Source of the DNA: Sequoia sempervirens
Taxonomy: Eukaryota > Streptophyta > Pinopsida > Cupressales > Cupressaceae
DNA: 64,000 bases
Direction: 5' to 3'
NCBI GenBank assembly: GCA_007258455.2
Contig: VDFB02270651.1
Location: 698,612,217-698,676,216, forward strand
The notes beneath the pieces are model-generated. The model was not told the DNA's origin. It saw nothing but the letters and a program-made list of their open reading frames with translations, and searched no databases. Below, one piece after another: positions 11,918 through 24,075 of the stretch. The number at the start of each line of letters is the position of its first letter. Positions within the stretch are counted from its first letter, which is position 1. Made by a program: the position numbers and the translations under genes.

Positions 11918-13300
11918 ACTCAAGTTTGACCAAGAGTACTATCTGAGGATGCATATTTCTTAACTTTTGTTTTACTGGTTTTGATTTAGGATAGACTGCT
12001 AGATGATGTACTATCACTTTTGGATCAAGGCCTGGCATATCTTTGTATGACCATGCAAAGTTAGTTCTATTCTCTTTCAGGAATGCTACTAGGTTTTTCT
12101 ATTCTTCATCCAACAAGGATTTTGTATAGAAAGTGATCTTGGGTGCTTCTTTTGTTCCCACATTGATTGGAGTGGCCTTTTCTACTAATAATTTTGACTT
12201 CTCTGGATGTATTAGACTAAGTGGGAGATTGAATCCCTCATCTTAGGGTACCTCAAAGAGGTTTTCACTCTCGGATACGACATTTCTTTTTACTATTTTA
12301 GGATAATAAAGTTCCACAGTGTGGTTTTCACTCAAAGATCTGTAAGTTAGTTGCATGCTATCAATTTTTTGAATGGACTCAATTGTCTCCCCATAGTATG
12401 CCCCTATGTCTAACTCTATATCAAAACTTTCCTTGTGATATTCCCATGGTTAGTTGTTATGGAATCCCATGAATTCAAAGATTGCTTCATCATTTTCAAA
12501 TAAATCTAGAATCAATGGTCCTTGCTAGTCCAAGTCAATGAGTTGTGGGTATACTAGGAATATTTCATTTGGTTGGTTGCTTGGGGTGAAGGTTGATGTA
12601 GATATCATGAAGATGGATTTATTCTCAAATACATTAGCAACATCGAGGGGTAAGTCATCTAGGGTCATATCACATGATGTAGATAACTAAGAGGAAGCCT
12701 CAACCCTTTTAGCAAAAGTACCTTTTCCAATAAGGGTGACCTTGCTAGTAGTACAACTTAGGCCAAGATTCCTTAGGCATTTCTCAGGAATGATGGGTTC
12801 TAGCAAACCATTATCATTTTTTCCTTACTTCTCATTCTTGTTATAGCCCCATCCCTTCACTAGCTGCAAGCCTTTATTGTCATCTTCCATGGGAAGAACA
12901 TGAACAAGTCCTTCATCCTGATAGAGGAGTTTAGAGACATCTTCCTCATTTACATCTTCTTGGTTTAAATCTCCCCACTTGGTGAAGGTGGTAGCTTCCA
13001 TCTTGATTATTTCAGCCTCTTTATTGCTAGATGTGGGTTTCCCATGGGATTGAGGAGAAAGAGGCAGCTCTCCTAAGACAAAGGTATTCTTCATTAGATT
13101 ATAGTTTCCATAACCATCATCTTGGACTACTGATTTGGTGTCGAGTATACTCTGTATAATGGATTTTTTTATTTTAGAGGTAGATGCAAGGGATGATGGG
13201 TCAACAAATGAGGTAGAAGATGTAGGCCCTTCATCATTCTTGGGTATTTGGGGGATTTTATAGAACCTAGCCTCAAGATTTTTGCAGTAGTAAAAAGGCT
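11918..13300 (-). pseudogene. Linker between protease and RT in Tat-A
   Basis: The minus-strand coding remnant lies between the aspartic protease and the RT. Its C-terminal end (11920-12080) aligns with Tat-B 31390-31550. A readable piece, 13094-12825, is rich in Ser/Pro/Glu and matches by position Tat-B 32732-32460 (both carry a SxGKPxxS motif). No catalytic motif is visible. It looks like the low-conservation spacer found in Tat polyproteins. Confidence 0.5.
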
Positions 13301-13800
13301 CAGGATCTCATGGATGGTAATTTCTCTGCCCTCAAAGGGAAACTTTACACATTGATGATAGGTTGAGGCTACAACTTTTAGGGCATGGATCTATGGTTGG
13401 CCAAGTAGGATGTTGTAGGGAAGATGAAGGTCGAGCACTTGGCATGCAATTTTTGCAATGATGGGTCCCACTTGGATGAGTAATGCAATGATGCCTTACG
13501 ATACAAGCTCTTGTTCATCATATGCTCTAATGGTGGTACTCTTTTCTTTCTCAATAGTATCCTCTAATAGCCCAATGTCTTCATCAATTGAAGGGTACAA
13601 ATGTTCAGACTAGCACCTCCATCTACTAGGAATATTTTGACCTTGATCTTATGAATGACTAGATCAAGGTTTAAATCATAGTTATGAGATGGTTGTGATG
13701 GTAGGTCTTGTTCCAAGAAGGTGAGAAGATGATGAGCGATATTCCCTACCATAGCTTGAAACTAATTTGTATCAATATCCTTGGGGATAGATGATTCTAA
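13300..13800 (-). pseudogene. Aspartic protease domain of Tat-A
   Basis: The minus strand reads VDGGASLNIC near 13630-13600. This is the DGGA-type active site of Tat-like retroviral proteases, which cleave the Gag-Pol polyprotein. It is followed by LGY, a stop, then IRAYDEQE and PYNILLG near 13400. Tat-B has the same order (33524-33123). Stops after LGY and after NILLG break the frame. Confidence 0.75.
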
Positions 13801-13859
13801 CAAAGCTTTCTCTAAGATTTCTCTATGCATGGGGGATAGCCTTAATAGTTCCAAGATTG

Positions 13860-15300
13860 ATATCTATGCCGGGGTCTTCTTAAGTTGATCTAGGAGATTG
13901 TAATTACTAGGATGGGATGCTAGAAAAGTAGGTTGTGCCCTAGATTGAGATGGGACTCCTTGGACAATGATTTTTCCATGTTGTGTGGTGACTCCACACT
14001 TCGCACTAGGCCCTTTGATGGTGATGACAATAATTATGCTATCAAAGGAAGTGACCATATTTGAATAGGCATGTTGCACATTTGTGTAATCCTTATCTTT
14101 TTTGTTGTTGTTCCCTTTGCTATGATCTGGCATAGGGTTCTTGTATATCTTAAGATCTTGATTCCCAACTGGTACCTCAACAAATATGGTGTTATTTTCT
14201 ATGAGGTATTGCATAATATTTGTGAGCCACATGCAATTTTCCATTTTGTGTCCTTTGATTTTGTGAAAGTCACAAAGATTGTTCTCGTTGTACCAGGATG
14301 GTTTCTCTTGTGGTTCTTGGTAGTTTTCAAAGTTGGGAAGTTTTATAAAATTTGACTCTACCAACTTCTTCATGATGGTTTCAATAGGTTCTGACAACTA
14401 TACTTGCATTTAGGATAGTTGTTCTTGTTAGGGGTTCACCTTTGTTTTGTTTGAGTGTTGTTGATGTGATTTTTCTGAGGAGGTGTCGTTGGTTGAATGT
14501 TAGCAACTTGATTGTTGTTTGTTCTAGGAGCACTTAGGACCACCTTAGCATCTACCACACCATCATGGGTTACATTTTTTTTCTCAGCCTAGACACAAGG
14601 CTTTTCATTTGAACTAGTTCATGGGTGATTGTCTTTGTAAGCTTGAGTATTTCCCTATTAGATTAGAGCTCTCTCAATGTTAAGGGCTCTAGGGACAAGC
14701 TCGTCATAAGATGTGATGCACTGCATTTTCAAGTGGAAGGGTAGATTTCGATCTAGATTTGCTATGATGATCCCCACTTGTTGTTCATTAGTTAGAGGCC
14801 ATTTTCTCTTACTAGCTCTTTGTCTCCATTGTTGCAAGAAATTAGTGAAATTTTCTCCTTTATTTTTTCTAAGAGTGTACAAGTCTTATAGGCTTACATC
14901 TATGTCAAGATTAAAGGATAAATGATCGATGAAATTATCGGTAATTTCTTGAAAATTTTTGATACCAAAAGGAAGTTGAGAAAACTAATCCATTGGAAGA
15001 CCTGTTAGACTTCGAGTGAAGAGGTGTATTAAAGAAGAATCAGTAAAAGAAACCTCCATACACATGATGTTAAATTCTTTGACATGGTCTACCAAAATTC
15101 ATCTCCCTTTGTATTTATCGAATTTGAGGATTTCAAAACCAGGAGGGAATGGTGCCATTGCAATGTTTGGATCGAATGGATAAGGACACAAGTTTTGTGT
15201 ATGGGGCTTCTTTTGCTTTCCCATCTGAAGGTATTACATTTCTTGTGACAATGCCTTAAGTTGTGATGTTGGATCATCTTCCAGGTTTGGTGGAGGAACT
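13860..15300 (-). pseudogene. Gag (capsid and CCHC-like region) of Tat-A
   Basis: The segment 14882-14658 carries the retrotransposon gag signature: LRKNKGENFTNFLQQWRQRA, then a NLDRNLPF block. A later piece, 14397-13864, contains CDFHKIKGHKMENC, a zinc-knuckle-like motif expected to bind element RNA. Gag forms the virus-like particle in family members. Frameshifts separate the pieces and the start of the protein is unclear. Confidence 0.75.
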
Positions 15301-17130
15301 TATGTTGGGATGATGGATGAGTTCGAATATGATAAGGAGTTGTATGGGGTGTATGGTGGTGTGAAGGTGATTGAGGTGTTGATGTATATGTTCCTAATGT
15401 GTTTGTATTGATGATGTTATATTGAGGATTATAGTAGGAACTTGGTTGTTGTTGTTGGGCATACTGTTGAGCTAGTAAGGCTCAATGTTGTTGTTGAGCA
15501 ACAAGGGCTGATTGTTGGGCTTGTTGTTGTTGTTGTGCCACAAGGGTTTATTGTTGGACCTATTTTTGTTGTTGTTCTGCTAAGGCTACTTGATGGGCTT
15601 GATTTTGTTGCTGAGCTAAGGCTGCTTGTTATTGTTGTTGTTGTTATTGTGTTTCTTGATGTGCTGCTAATGCTGCTTGTTGTTGTTGCTACTATTGTTT
15701 TGCTCCTTGCTACACTGCTAAGGCTGATTGTTGTTGTTGCTACTATTGTTGTGTTTCTAGGGATGCTTTTTGTTGTTGCTATTGTTCGATGGCTTGTTGG
15801 TATGCTTGTTGTACTTGTTATAAAGCTAAGGAATGCACTTGTAATGTAGAATCAATTGTTTGTTGGGACATATATGATGGATTATGAGTGTTGATGTTTT
15901 GATTGGGTAGCAAATTGGTGATGAGAGGTTGGGGGTTCCCTTGGTTTAACATTCCTTGTAAGATAGTGGATTGAGGTGGAGGAATGTAAGTTTGAGGTCC
16001 CATTTGATTTCACATGGTGAAGGGGACCGTGGGGAAAGATGAGGATGGCGCCATTAGATTTTTCAATGATAATGACACACTAGGACCTTGAGTCCATTGA
16101 TTAAAAAGGTTCCCTTGTCCCATGTCTTAAGGATTTCCTTGCATTAGGGATGTGGAAAAGGTATTACCTAGGTTGATGGGATTTATGACCAAGGGATTGT
16201 TTTGAGGTGGGTTGATAATGGATGGGATGGGTGTGTTTTGTGAAGCCAACAGTATGGATGAACTAGTTGGAGGATTGGGTAGAGATGTCCCAATTTGCAT
16301 TAAGGGTTGACTCTATGAACTATGGTGTTGGCATGCCCTTGCGTGTTGTTTTGAGACACTTCGTCCATACTACTTTGTGTGATTGTGGGCATAGTTGTGG
16401 TACTCATGGGTATGGATGAAGAGGGGTGTCCTCGATATGTGGAGTTTGTTGTGGAGTAATGAAGTTCAAGTGGTTTATATGGATGTTGGGGATCTTTGGG
16501 AATGGGATGAGCACCAAAGGTAGGTGTCCAAGTAGTTTTTTGGGATGGAGGATTGGTATTGAGGGTACCCACAAGTGTGTTGCTTTTGAATTAAAGAGTT
16601 AGACCAAATTCTTTAGCAAGACTAGTTGCAAGACTAGGAGTGGATGTTTGGTTTAGCCCTAGTGATGGAGTTGTAAAGCCTTGTGTCAAATTTTGTGCAA
16701 CAAATGATGGTGAAATTGGAGCTACATTTTCAAAGGCTTGATGTGTTCCAAGATTTCTTCCCTAATAATTCCAAACGAGTTATGGGTAACGTCTTCAATC
16801 TCATATGGCCCTGATGGAGATGATGGTTATTTTGATGGGGTAACTTGACTTCTCGAATCAAATTCTAGAGGATTTGGATCACTTGAGGTAAATGTGACTT
16901 TAGTTTTTTTCCATGATTCTCTTGTGTTGTGATCTTCTCTTTACCATAAATTTTGGGTCAGCTATGAGAGAGTTGTGTTGTGGTTTATAATGTTTGAACT
17001 CTCTAGTTGACTCAAATTTAGGTAAAAGGGATGCTCTAAGTCTTTTTGGAGAAATGATGATAATGGGGGATGAAAAGGTGGATGATGTGGAAAGTGGTAT
17101 TTGAAAACGTTTTGGGACAACAATTTTCAC
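15300..17130 (-). pseudogene. Gln/Pro/Asn-rich N-terminal extension of Tat-A gag
   Basis: On the minus strand 15850-15430 is a Gln-rich tract (runs of CAA/CAG, seen as TTG repeats on the plus strand) with Ala-Leu spacers. Positions 16003-15818 and 16572-16300 are Pro/Thr/Asn-rich. Positions 17130-16900 are basic and could be the original N-terminus. Many CAA/CAG codons have become TAA/TAG. No comparable tract precedes gag in Tat-B. The plus-strand frame at 15442-15849 is the poly-Val shadow of this tract. Confidence 0.5.
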
Positions 17131-19611
17131 TTAAGAGTTTGATTTTTTTATGTTTGATAAAGGATGCTTATGAACTTGGAAATATTTAGGGTAGACTAGT
17201 GACCTTCAAGATAAACTAGATCAAAGATGATAACTAAGTCAACCAAGTGCATGGAAAAGGATACATTTCACATACAAAGTATCTAAGTTAGGGGTTGGTT
17301 TGATAGATGTTTAAGTCAAAAAGTGTTAGTGTATTCAATTTTTTTGTAAAGTTTGGTGAGTGAAGGATGAATTTTGATTGAGGGGTGAATGAAGTGTTTG
17401 ACCCAATGTTGAACTAGAGTGAACCTTTGTTTGATAAGACCAAGGTAGTGAGAAACATGCTAGACCTTTAAAGTTTTGAAATCCTAAAGACTCAATGTTT
17501 TAGATAGGTTCATTATCATGAAAAAGACCTAGGTTTTGACTAAAAAAGAACATATACAAATTTGGATTATTCCTTGAAACAGGTTTGTAGAAGTTCTATA
17601 CAATCTTGGTTATGTTTTGGTGAAGTGCTGAAAGGTATTTTTTGAGAGATTTTGGAGTGAGATGCCTAAGTTTAAAATGATGACCTATAGATCTTCTCTT
17701 GGGGATTCTGATTTTGTGTGAGATCATTTAGAGAAGTCTAAGTTTATGGAAGAAAAGAGGATATTTATTGCCGTGCAGGTGGTGGTAATAGGGACTTTTC
17801 AGCCTCAATATCAATTTTTTCCCCTTCTTTGTTTAAGATGTTTGCGTTGTTTCTACACTAAGTGGATGTTTCTTTTGTTTCAAAAGTGAAGCTTCTCAAA
17901 CTACTAATTATATCAATTTGTTATCCTTTAGTGAGTTCAAATTTTGGTTGAATAATAGTAGGTGTAATGTTGGGTTGTTCAACGGGTGTCAATTTATCTT
18001 TCCTAAGTGAATATTTTTTACCACAAACACTTTTCTTGATTATGTTCAACTAGATGTATATGTCAAAAACATCATAAATTTCACAATGTCCATTTTGTGA
18101 AAAGGATGAAGTTACAGCCATAGTTTCATATGTTAACTTTGGGAAAGTATGGATTGAGATATAAGTCAAGATATTTAGAAATATCTGAGGATAGAAATCC
18201 TTAGGACAAGCATTAATATCAAGGATATTTCAAGAGGTATCCATACTTTACACCAAAGGGTTTGAAATTTTGAAAAGATTGTGAATGTTTGTTTGTAATT
18301 TTTTGGAACCAAGCAACGTATTAAACTAACTCACAAGAATTTACCATCCTAGGCTCAAAAGATACTGCTTACTGAATCCCCACTCAAATTTCTTCAAACA
18401 CTAAGACAATGCAAATAGTTAGAGATTTGGCGACACTGGCTCCCCTCCATGACACACACTTGTCGGGACCACTAAATCTCAAAATCTTGAAGATCCAAAG
18501 ATCTGCATCCACACTTGATGTTTATGACTTTCGTCACAAACACATTATTTATATAGCAGCTTGAAAGAGCTTGGCTTTAGATTATTTTTTCTTGAGTCTT
18601 TCTATCCTTTCGAAGTGGGGAGGAAGGCCCTCTAAAGATAAACAATATCAAGGAAGTATGTATGTAGTTCGATCATCCTAGTTTGTAGGAAACAAGGAGA
18701 GAACACACACCATGCCTTTTCCCTACACTAGCAAGGGGTTCATTTTTAATCCAAATTGAAAGATGTAGGTGATTATACAAATTTTTAAGGAATACTTCTA
18801 TTTCTCAAGATCATCAAGTGGTATGAGAGAATTGCATACGCATTCAATAACAAAGATGTAAATCAAAACAAACAAAAAAAATCATTAATTTTAACCCCTA
18901 AAGCTAAGATGAATTCATTTTATGCACCAAATGAAATGTTAAGTTATTTTGTCCAATTTTAAACCCAAAATACAATGATGAAATGAGGGTTCAATTTTAG
19001 TCCTGTTTGAACATTCTTTTTACAACCCAAATAAAAATTAGTGAGGTCCTAAAGCATAAAATGAAAAGCATAAGAAATTGGGTTATAATTTCCCCAAAAG
19101 TCTCAAACACTTGTTACAATTATAAGATATGAAGATGAGAATGCTTCTTCACTTCAACTTTTATCATCCATCCTGCAAAACCCAGTTAGTCTAAAAACCA
19201 GAACAAAATTAGAGGAATGTTAGTAATTTGATGAAGCAAAAAAAACTAAAACACATGCTGAAAAATAATCATTAAATTTATTACCAGAGTTGGGCGTTGC
19301 TATTCACAATATCGTAACTTTCGTGAACTTGGGCGTCACTCTATAGAGAAAATAGTGACGATCATAATGTCACCATTTGAAGAGCATAACCATTTGCAAA
19401 TTTCAATACCTCTAAAAACTATTATCATCATCGTTTGGTTTAATCAGCATCGGGATATTAAATAGGTTTCATTAATTCTGATGATGATAGCGTCACTGTA
19501 TGGCAACGCCCAACAAAAGCATCACTGAAATTCTTTTGGGTGTCATTGTATCCTACAAAAGTTAGAAAAAATGAATTTGAGATAGAAATTGATTAAATTT
19601 GATCAGTTTTT
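17131..19611 (-). other. Leader (5' untranslated region) of Tat-A
   Basis: About 2.5 kb between the first gag-like codons and the primer site has no coding character. It contains a GCGTCAC / GCATCACT-type repeat area at 19285-19560, whose motif is the reverse complement of the one in the accessory-gene intron (890-1240). A 12-bp perfect inverted repeat lies there too: GTTGGGCGTTGC at 19289-19300 pairs with 19503-19514. The rest shows nothing recognisable. Confidence 0.55.
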
Positions 19612-19628
19612 CCCTCCTTCTCATGCCA
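19612..19628 (-). promoter_or_regulatory. Primer-binding site of Tat-A (candidate)
   Basis: On the minus strand TGGCATGAGAAGGAGGG starts three bases after the 5' LTR. The initial TGG and the position are as expected for a tRNA primer site. I did not identify the tRNA. Confidence 0.5.
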
Positions 19629-20437
19629 AAATGTGATTCGATGGATTAGTATGGTCCAATTACGCTTGATCCATGAAGAATCAAAGCATAACAAAGCCAC
19701 TAATGTTGAATCTCAATAAGATCATTCAAATGAAAATTAAACTAAACATTTATCAAAACTAAGCATTCTAAACTATGAAAGCATTTAAATGTCTACTCAA
19801 ATCCATTCAAAACTTATCCCGTTGTGGGAGTGGTGTCATGTTGATGTGGAACAGTGACCCTTTCCCAATCTTGTGGATAAATGAGCTTTCCCCAGTCAAT
19901 TTTATTGAAGAAAACTAATGGAATGGTTGTGAGATGTGTATGTAAATATTATTTTAATCTAAATAGGCATGATGCAAGCTAATTTAAACATGATTTATGC
20001 TAAAATGATGAAGATATACAAATGATAAGCTAATTCTAAATGGATTCTAACCTAAAATATCCAAACCCTAATTAATTACACAAGCTAAATGGATGCATTA
20101 TGTGGTCATGGAAGACATTAATGGAAGCTTAAATCTAATTAATGGAATTAAAATGAATTAAAAGATGTTAAATGTGTGCTAAGTATGAGTGTGAGTGTGA
20201 GTGATTTCAACAACATAAGTTTTCTCTAAAAGATGGATCCATTTATCTCCAAATAGTGACTTATTTATAGGAAAGAAAATGAAAAATGAAGGGTTGAGAT
20301 TGAAAAAGCTAATCAACGGTCAAGGATGGAAGAAATTGGAGGCATGGATCATGGATTGTCATCAACGAGTGAGAATGAAAGATGATATTTAATCAAGGAT
20401 TCACATTCCTTCAAAAAAACACACTTTCAACTTATCT

Positions 20438-20485
20438 AAGAGGTCATAAGTTAACTTGCACAAGAGGTCACAAGTTAACTTGCTC
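20438..20485. repeat. 24-bp tandem duplication in the Tat-A LTR
   Basis: Two adjacent copies of a 24-bp unit beginning AAGAGGTCA (20438-20461 and 20462-20485) differ at two positions. The Tat-C LTR has a more diverged version at about 51570-51615. Confidence 0.7.
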
Positions 20486-20514
20486 AAGAAGCTGTGTAAG
20501 TTTGTTGAGAAAAA

Positions 20515-20687
20515 GGAATATTCCACTTTTTCAAATGAGTGAGGAGAGAGAATATTTTTTTGAATATTCTCATGGGTGAGGAAAAAGGATATTTAGTTAA
20601 TTAAAACTAAATTAAATTATGCAAAAAGGGAAGGAATATTCCATGGGAATATTCCTTTTGGAGAAATGTTCAAAGGAGGAATATTCC
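20515..20687. promoter_or_regulatory. Cluster of GAATATTC palindromes in the LTR (heat-shock-element-like)
   Basis: GGAATATTCC or GAATATTC occurs at 20515-20524, 20561-20570, 20633-20642, 20646-20655 and 20678-20687. The third and fourth lie in a 27-bp near-perfect palindrome (20631-20657). GAAnnTTC is the core arrangement of heat-shock elements, and plant LTRs such as ONSEN use such sites. The Tat-C LTR keeps most of them (51765-51835). Function is inferred only from the motif. Confidence 0.35.
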
Positions 20688-20989
20688 CTTGCAAGGTGGA
20701 ATGACATTTAATTAAATACCTTAGGGATATTTAATTAAATAAGAAGATTAAGGGCATTAAATCAAATAGTTTGATTTATTTAATTTAGCGGGTTGAAGTG
20801 TTAGCATGAAAGGTGGTGAAATAACTTGATTAAGTGAATTAGGTTAATAGGTGAAAATGACGCTATTAATTAACTAGCTAGGCTAATTTAATTAATTAAT
20901 TGAAAAGAGGATGGGTTTTATGAGGAAATGATGGTAGTATACCTGATTTGAGTGTATGATATGATTCAAGACATTTTTTAGTGTCTACA

Positions 20990-21702
20990 CTACCATCAAG
21001 TTCTCTATTATGATTTGAGTTTTTTTATGATCTTGCAAATTCCCCATATGCTCTTCTCTTGCATTTCAATACGATTATTGAGAATTAGAAACTGTTTCGA
21101 AAGATTTTATAATACTATATTGGATGTATGTATTTTTGTGAGATTTGGTGATTGCAACACTTTTGGATATAGTGGCAGTATTTTTGGTTGTCCCATTGTG
21201 TCTAGGAGGCTCAAAAAAGTCAAATTTGGCTTTTGTTTCACTCAATTTGGTCACCATTTGCAACTTTGGCAAACAAGGGTTTGAAACTCAGATCTGGTAA
21301 AGAACTTTTTACATGAGCATTTTTGGCAAAAATTAACCCTACGATTATGTCTAGTAGGCCGTTTGCATGAATTTTGATAAATAATTTGGCCATATTCAAT
21401 GAAAGTTGATTTTGGGGCTAATTTGTTTTGGTTGAAGGGTCGTATGACCCCCCAACTACGAAGGTACATGTCAATTTTTTTTTTTTAAATATTCTTTTGG
21501 ATTTTATGTGGTGGTATTTTATTAAAAATTTCAAAAATAATATTAAAAAATCATAAAGTGCTTTAGCGCTTGGTTTAAAGGAAGCTGGTTTTTTTAATAA
21601 GCTATGGACTTTTAATTAGTCTACAAACTTTTCAAAGCACTGTGCAGCTTATAAGCCACTAGTCTCTAAACTGCAAGGTGGGTGGTCAATATAACTATCA
21701 TG
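20990..21702 (+). other. Right-hand part of the copia-D leader, first piece
   Basis: This lies between the Tat-A LTR and the Tat-B LTR. It starts CTACCATCAAG. The 5-mer CTACC also ends the copia-D leader fragment at 50774-50778, so the two pieces join sensibly if the Tat element is removed. It has no convincing gene. Small frames such as 21015-21284 show no known motif. The sequence should continue at 38349 once Tat-B is removed. Confidence 0.45.
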
Positions 21703-22765
21703 TGTATGTGTGAATTGTGGAGGCTAGTAATAAACATACAAACTCAATGACACATATTACATTAAACATTTGAATAATAAAACTAATCTAATTGCAGCAA
21801 AACAAATCTCTAAAACTGTTCCATTGTTCTCTATTCTCAAGGATCCTTTAAATCATGAGTGCTCTCAGATTTGTATATGCACTATGACTGGTTTGGATGA
21901 CAACCTAAGAAACGAGATGTTGTAAATGCAAGAATCTAAGTTCCTACATGAAGTATAAACTAGGTGATTGATGCCATGATATTAAATGCTGCTATAAATG
22001 ATAATGGTGATATTGGGAATGGCTAATGATGCTAAATTATATGATGCAAATGTTGTATAAAAGCTGAAATGATAATGGAAATGCACATAAGAACTAAGAC
22101 ATGATTCTAAATTAATATGATACTACAATGCAACTTGCTAAATATTAAACAATGTTAAATGCTCAAACTCTAAGTGCTCCAAATGTTCCAACACTATTCC
22201 TACATAATAAGTTTACTCAAAGATGGGATGATAAATGTTGTAGCAAGGGGTTGTATTTATAGGATTTCCAAAGCATCTTGTGATGTGGCAGTGATCGACG
22301 GTCCAAATTTCAACATGAGATATGAACGGTGGAGATGGAAGAATCATGGAGGATGTTCCCTTGACCAAGGGCAACATGCTAAATGTATGAGGGAATATCA
22401 TGTGAAAAATCCATGTGTCAAAAGTTTGTTATGGAATTGGTTGAGAATAATGTAATTTAAATATTAGTCATATTTAAATACATGTGACATTTGATGATGT
22501 GGCCAAAAAGTGTTGTAGACATGTGACTAAATTAAAATTTGAAATTATTCAAACTTAGTGAGAAGATATTTAATTAAAAAAAATATTGACATTTTTTTAT
22601 TTAATTAGATTTAGAAGAATGTGGTTTAGGATGAAGAATTTAGAAAAGTGTGAACTATATAAATAAATTGAGAACTTATTTATAAGTAGTTAAAATAAAG
22701 GTGTTATTAATTAAATAACTAGTATTTAATTAATTAATTGTCTTGACTGATTTTAGGTGTATACA
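21703..22765 (-). repeat. 3' LTR of Tat-B
   Basis: It is 1063 bases, starting TGTATGTGTG and ending TATACA on the plus strand. It is the full-length member of the pair. The other LTR lacks the 396 bases corresponding roughly to 21951-22346. The small frames inside it (such as 22174-22455) are not genes. Confidence 0.9.
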
Positions 22766-22779
22766 TTTTTCCCCTCTTT
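22766..22779 (-). promoter_or_regulatory. Polypurine tract of Tat-B
   Basis: The plus strand reads TTTTTCCCCTCTTT directly beside the 3' LTR, a purine run on the minus strand. It is nearly identical to the tracts of Tat-A and Tat-C. Confidence 0.75.
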
Positions 22780-23197
22780 GAAGTAATGTGTTTACATGTT
22801 GCTTCAAAGAAAAATTTGCTACTGATGTTGACAAAAAAAAAATTTGATGCCCCATACGCTAATTTTTAGGTGATGACGCATATATGCCCCCTCAGGAGAT
22901 AAATCAGTGAATTTTTGAATTTTTACGAATTTTGGAATTTATTGGAAATTTTGATGATTTTTTGATGATTCCAAAATTTTATACTCCAAAAATGATTTAT
23001 CTCCTGAAAAATAACATTTAAGCCACCAAGTGATGATTTTATTAATTAAGCCCCTTTTGAAAAATAAAAGAAAAGAATCCCATAAAAATCCCTTTCAATT
23101 AACCTTAAAAAGGTTAAAAAGGTGGATTAAAAGTTCATTTGTGCATTGTGGATTTTGAAATTGAGAGTGATTTAGTGATCTAGCAACTTGGAGCAAA
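22780..23197 (+). promoter_or_regulatory. Leader and probable promoter region of the Tat-B antisense gene
   Basis: This lies between the polypurine tract and the ATG at 23198. It contains the 15-mer TTCATTTGTGCATTG at 23134-23148, exactly shared with Tat-A although the flanks differ. No strong TATA box is visible. Confidence 0.3.
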
Positions 23198-23272
23198 ATG
23201 GTGATTCCTTACCACACACATCGATTTGAGCGTGTCAGACATCACAACTACTCGACAGTGTACAGACCTCCA

Positions 23273-24075
23273 GTATGTACCAAAAAAACCTCCCTCATAA
23301 TTTGTGCAATTCATTTTCCATGCCATTTTTCATATTTGAATTCGGTTTAAAATATTCTAGTGCATAGAAAACGTGATGTTGCACATAGATTAATTTTTCT
23401 AACGCATAGAATAAATTAGCACTTAGGGTTAGGACTTTAGTGCATTGAATGACTATAATAGCACATTTGTCATTTTAACACATTAGGAGTTTTAGCACAA
23501 CCATGTCCAAATTTAGCACATAGGATAAATGAAGTAGCGCATAGGTAGAATTAGCCCATCAAAATTTTGTTATGATCCATTGAGATAATTCGTTGGTGCA
23601 TTCATGAATTTGGCGCATTGAAGACTTGTTTTAGCGCATCCATAAATTTTTATAGCGCATCTATGCTTTTAGCACTTTGAGATAGTGTTTTAGCACATAG
23701 AGGCCAGAATGATGATTTTTAGATTTGACTCCCTGATTTTGGTGATTTTTTATTGTTTCAACCTTTGATTTGTGATGATTGATGATGTTGATAGATTAGG
23801 TGATGATTAATCTTATGATAGGTGAGATTCAGTGATAGGATACTTATAATTGACCTCATGATAGGCGAGGATCAATGATAGTTTGATTGATTGATTGACC
23901 TCATAATAGGCGAGCTTGATTGATTGATTGGTAAACGTCATGATAGACGAGGTTGAATGGTAGATTTATGCTCATGAGATTTGATCAAAGTCTTACCAGA
24001 GCTTATTAGATTGATAGGCTGATTGATTTTGATTGATTGAAAAGATTACTAATTTGCGATTATTTGTGATGATAG
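23273..24075 (+). other. Putative intron of the Tat-B accessory gene with AGCGCAT minisatellite
   Basis: The bounds are GTATGT and an acceptor-like AG. Between 23350 and 23705 the word TTTAGCRCAT (variants AGTGCAT, AGCACAT, AGCGCAT) occurs about 17 times, spaced roughly 20 bases apart. From 23760 to 24050 a second area repeats GATTGATTG and TGATAGGCGAGG. No coding pattern is visible. The intron is inferred. Confidence 0.45.

Larger units (their letters stand above)
1..20989 (-). mobile_element. Tat-A: Ty3/gypsy Tat-type LTR retrotransposon, left end cut by the window
   Basis: Read on the minus strand the order is 5' LTR (19632-20989), primer site, long leader, gag, protease, linker, RT, RNase H, archaeal-type RNase H, integrase, an oppositely oriented accessory gene, polypurine tract and 3' LTR (1-315, truncated). 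A second RNase H after the ordinary one, and an antisense ORF between pol and the 3' LTR, are known marks of the plant Tat lineage. The element is dead: gag, protease and integrase carry many stops. A 3.2-kb insertion splits the region between linker and RT. Comparison with Tat-C (50779 onward) puts the missing left end about 1150 bases outside the window. The right flank is CTACC, the likely target-site duplication. Confidence 0.85.
19632..20989 (-). repeat. 5' LTR of Tat-A
   Basis: On the plus strand it starts TGTGATTCG and ends TGTCTACA, giving TG...CA ends. It is 1358 bases long. It matches the Tat-C left LTR along its length. The right flank is CTACC (20990-20994), the same 5-mer that precedes the Tat-C left LTR at 50774-50778. 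Internal features are a 24-bp direct duplication (20438-20485) and a cluster of GAATATTC sites (20515-20687). Confidence 0.9.

Noticed and set aside
15442..15849. 135-codon plus-strand Val/Leu-rich frame
   Set aside because: It is the antisense shadow of the Gln-rich gag tract (TTG/TTGTTG runs).
22174..22455. 93-codon frame in the Tat-B LTR
   Set aside because: It is inside the LTR and most of it is deleted in the partner LTR. No homology is seen.
23350..23705. Regularly spaced short repeats resembling a CRISPR array
   Set aside because: The units are degenerate, about 20 bases in total, with no unique spacers, and lie inside a plant retroelement.
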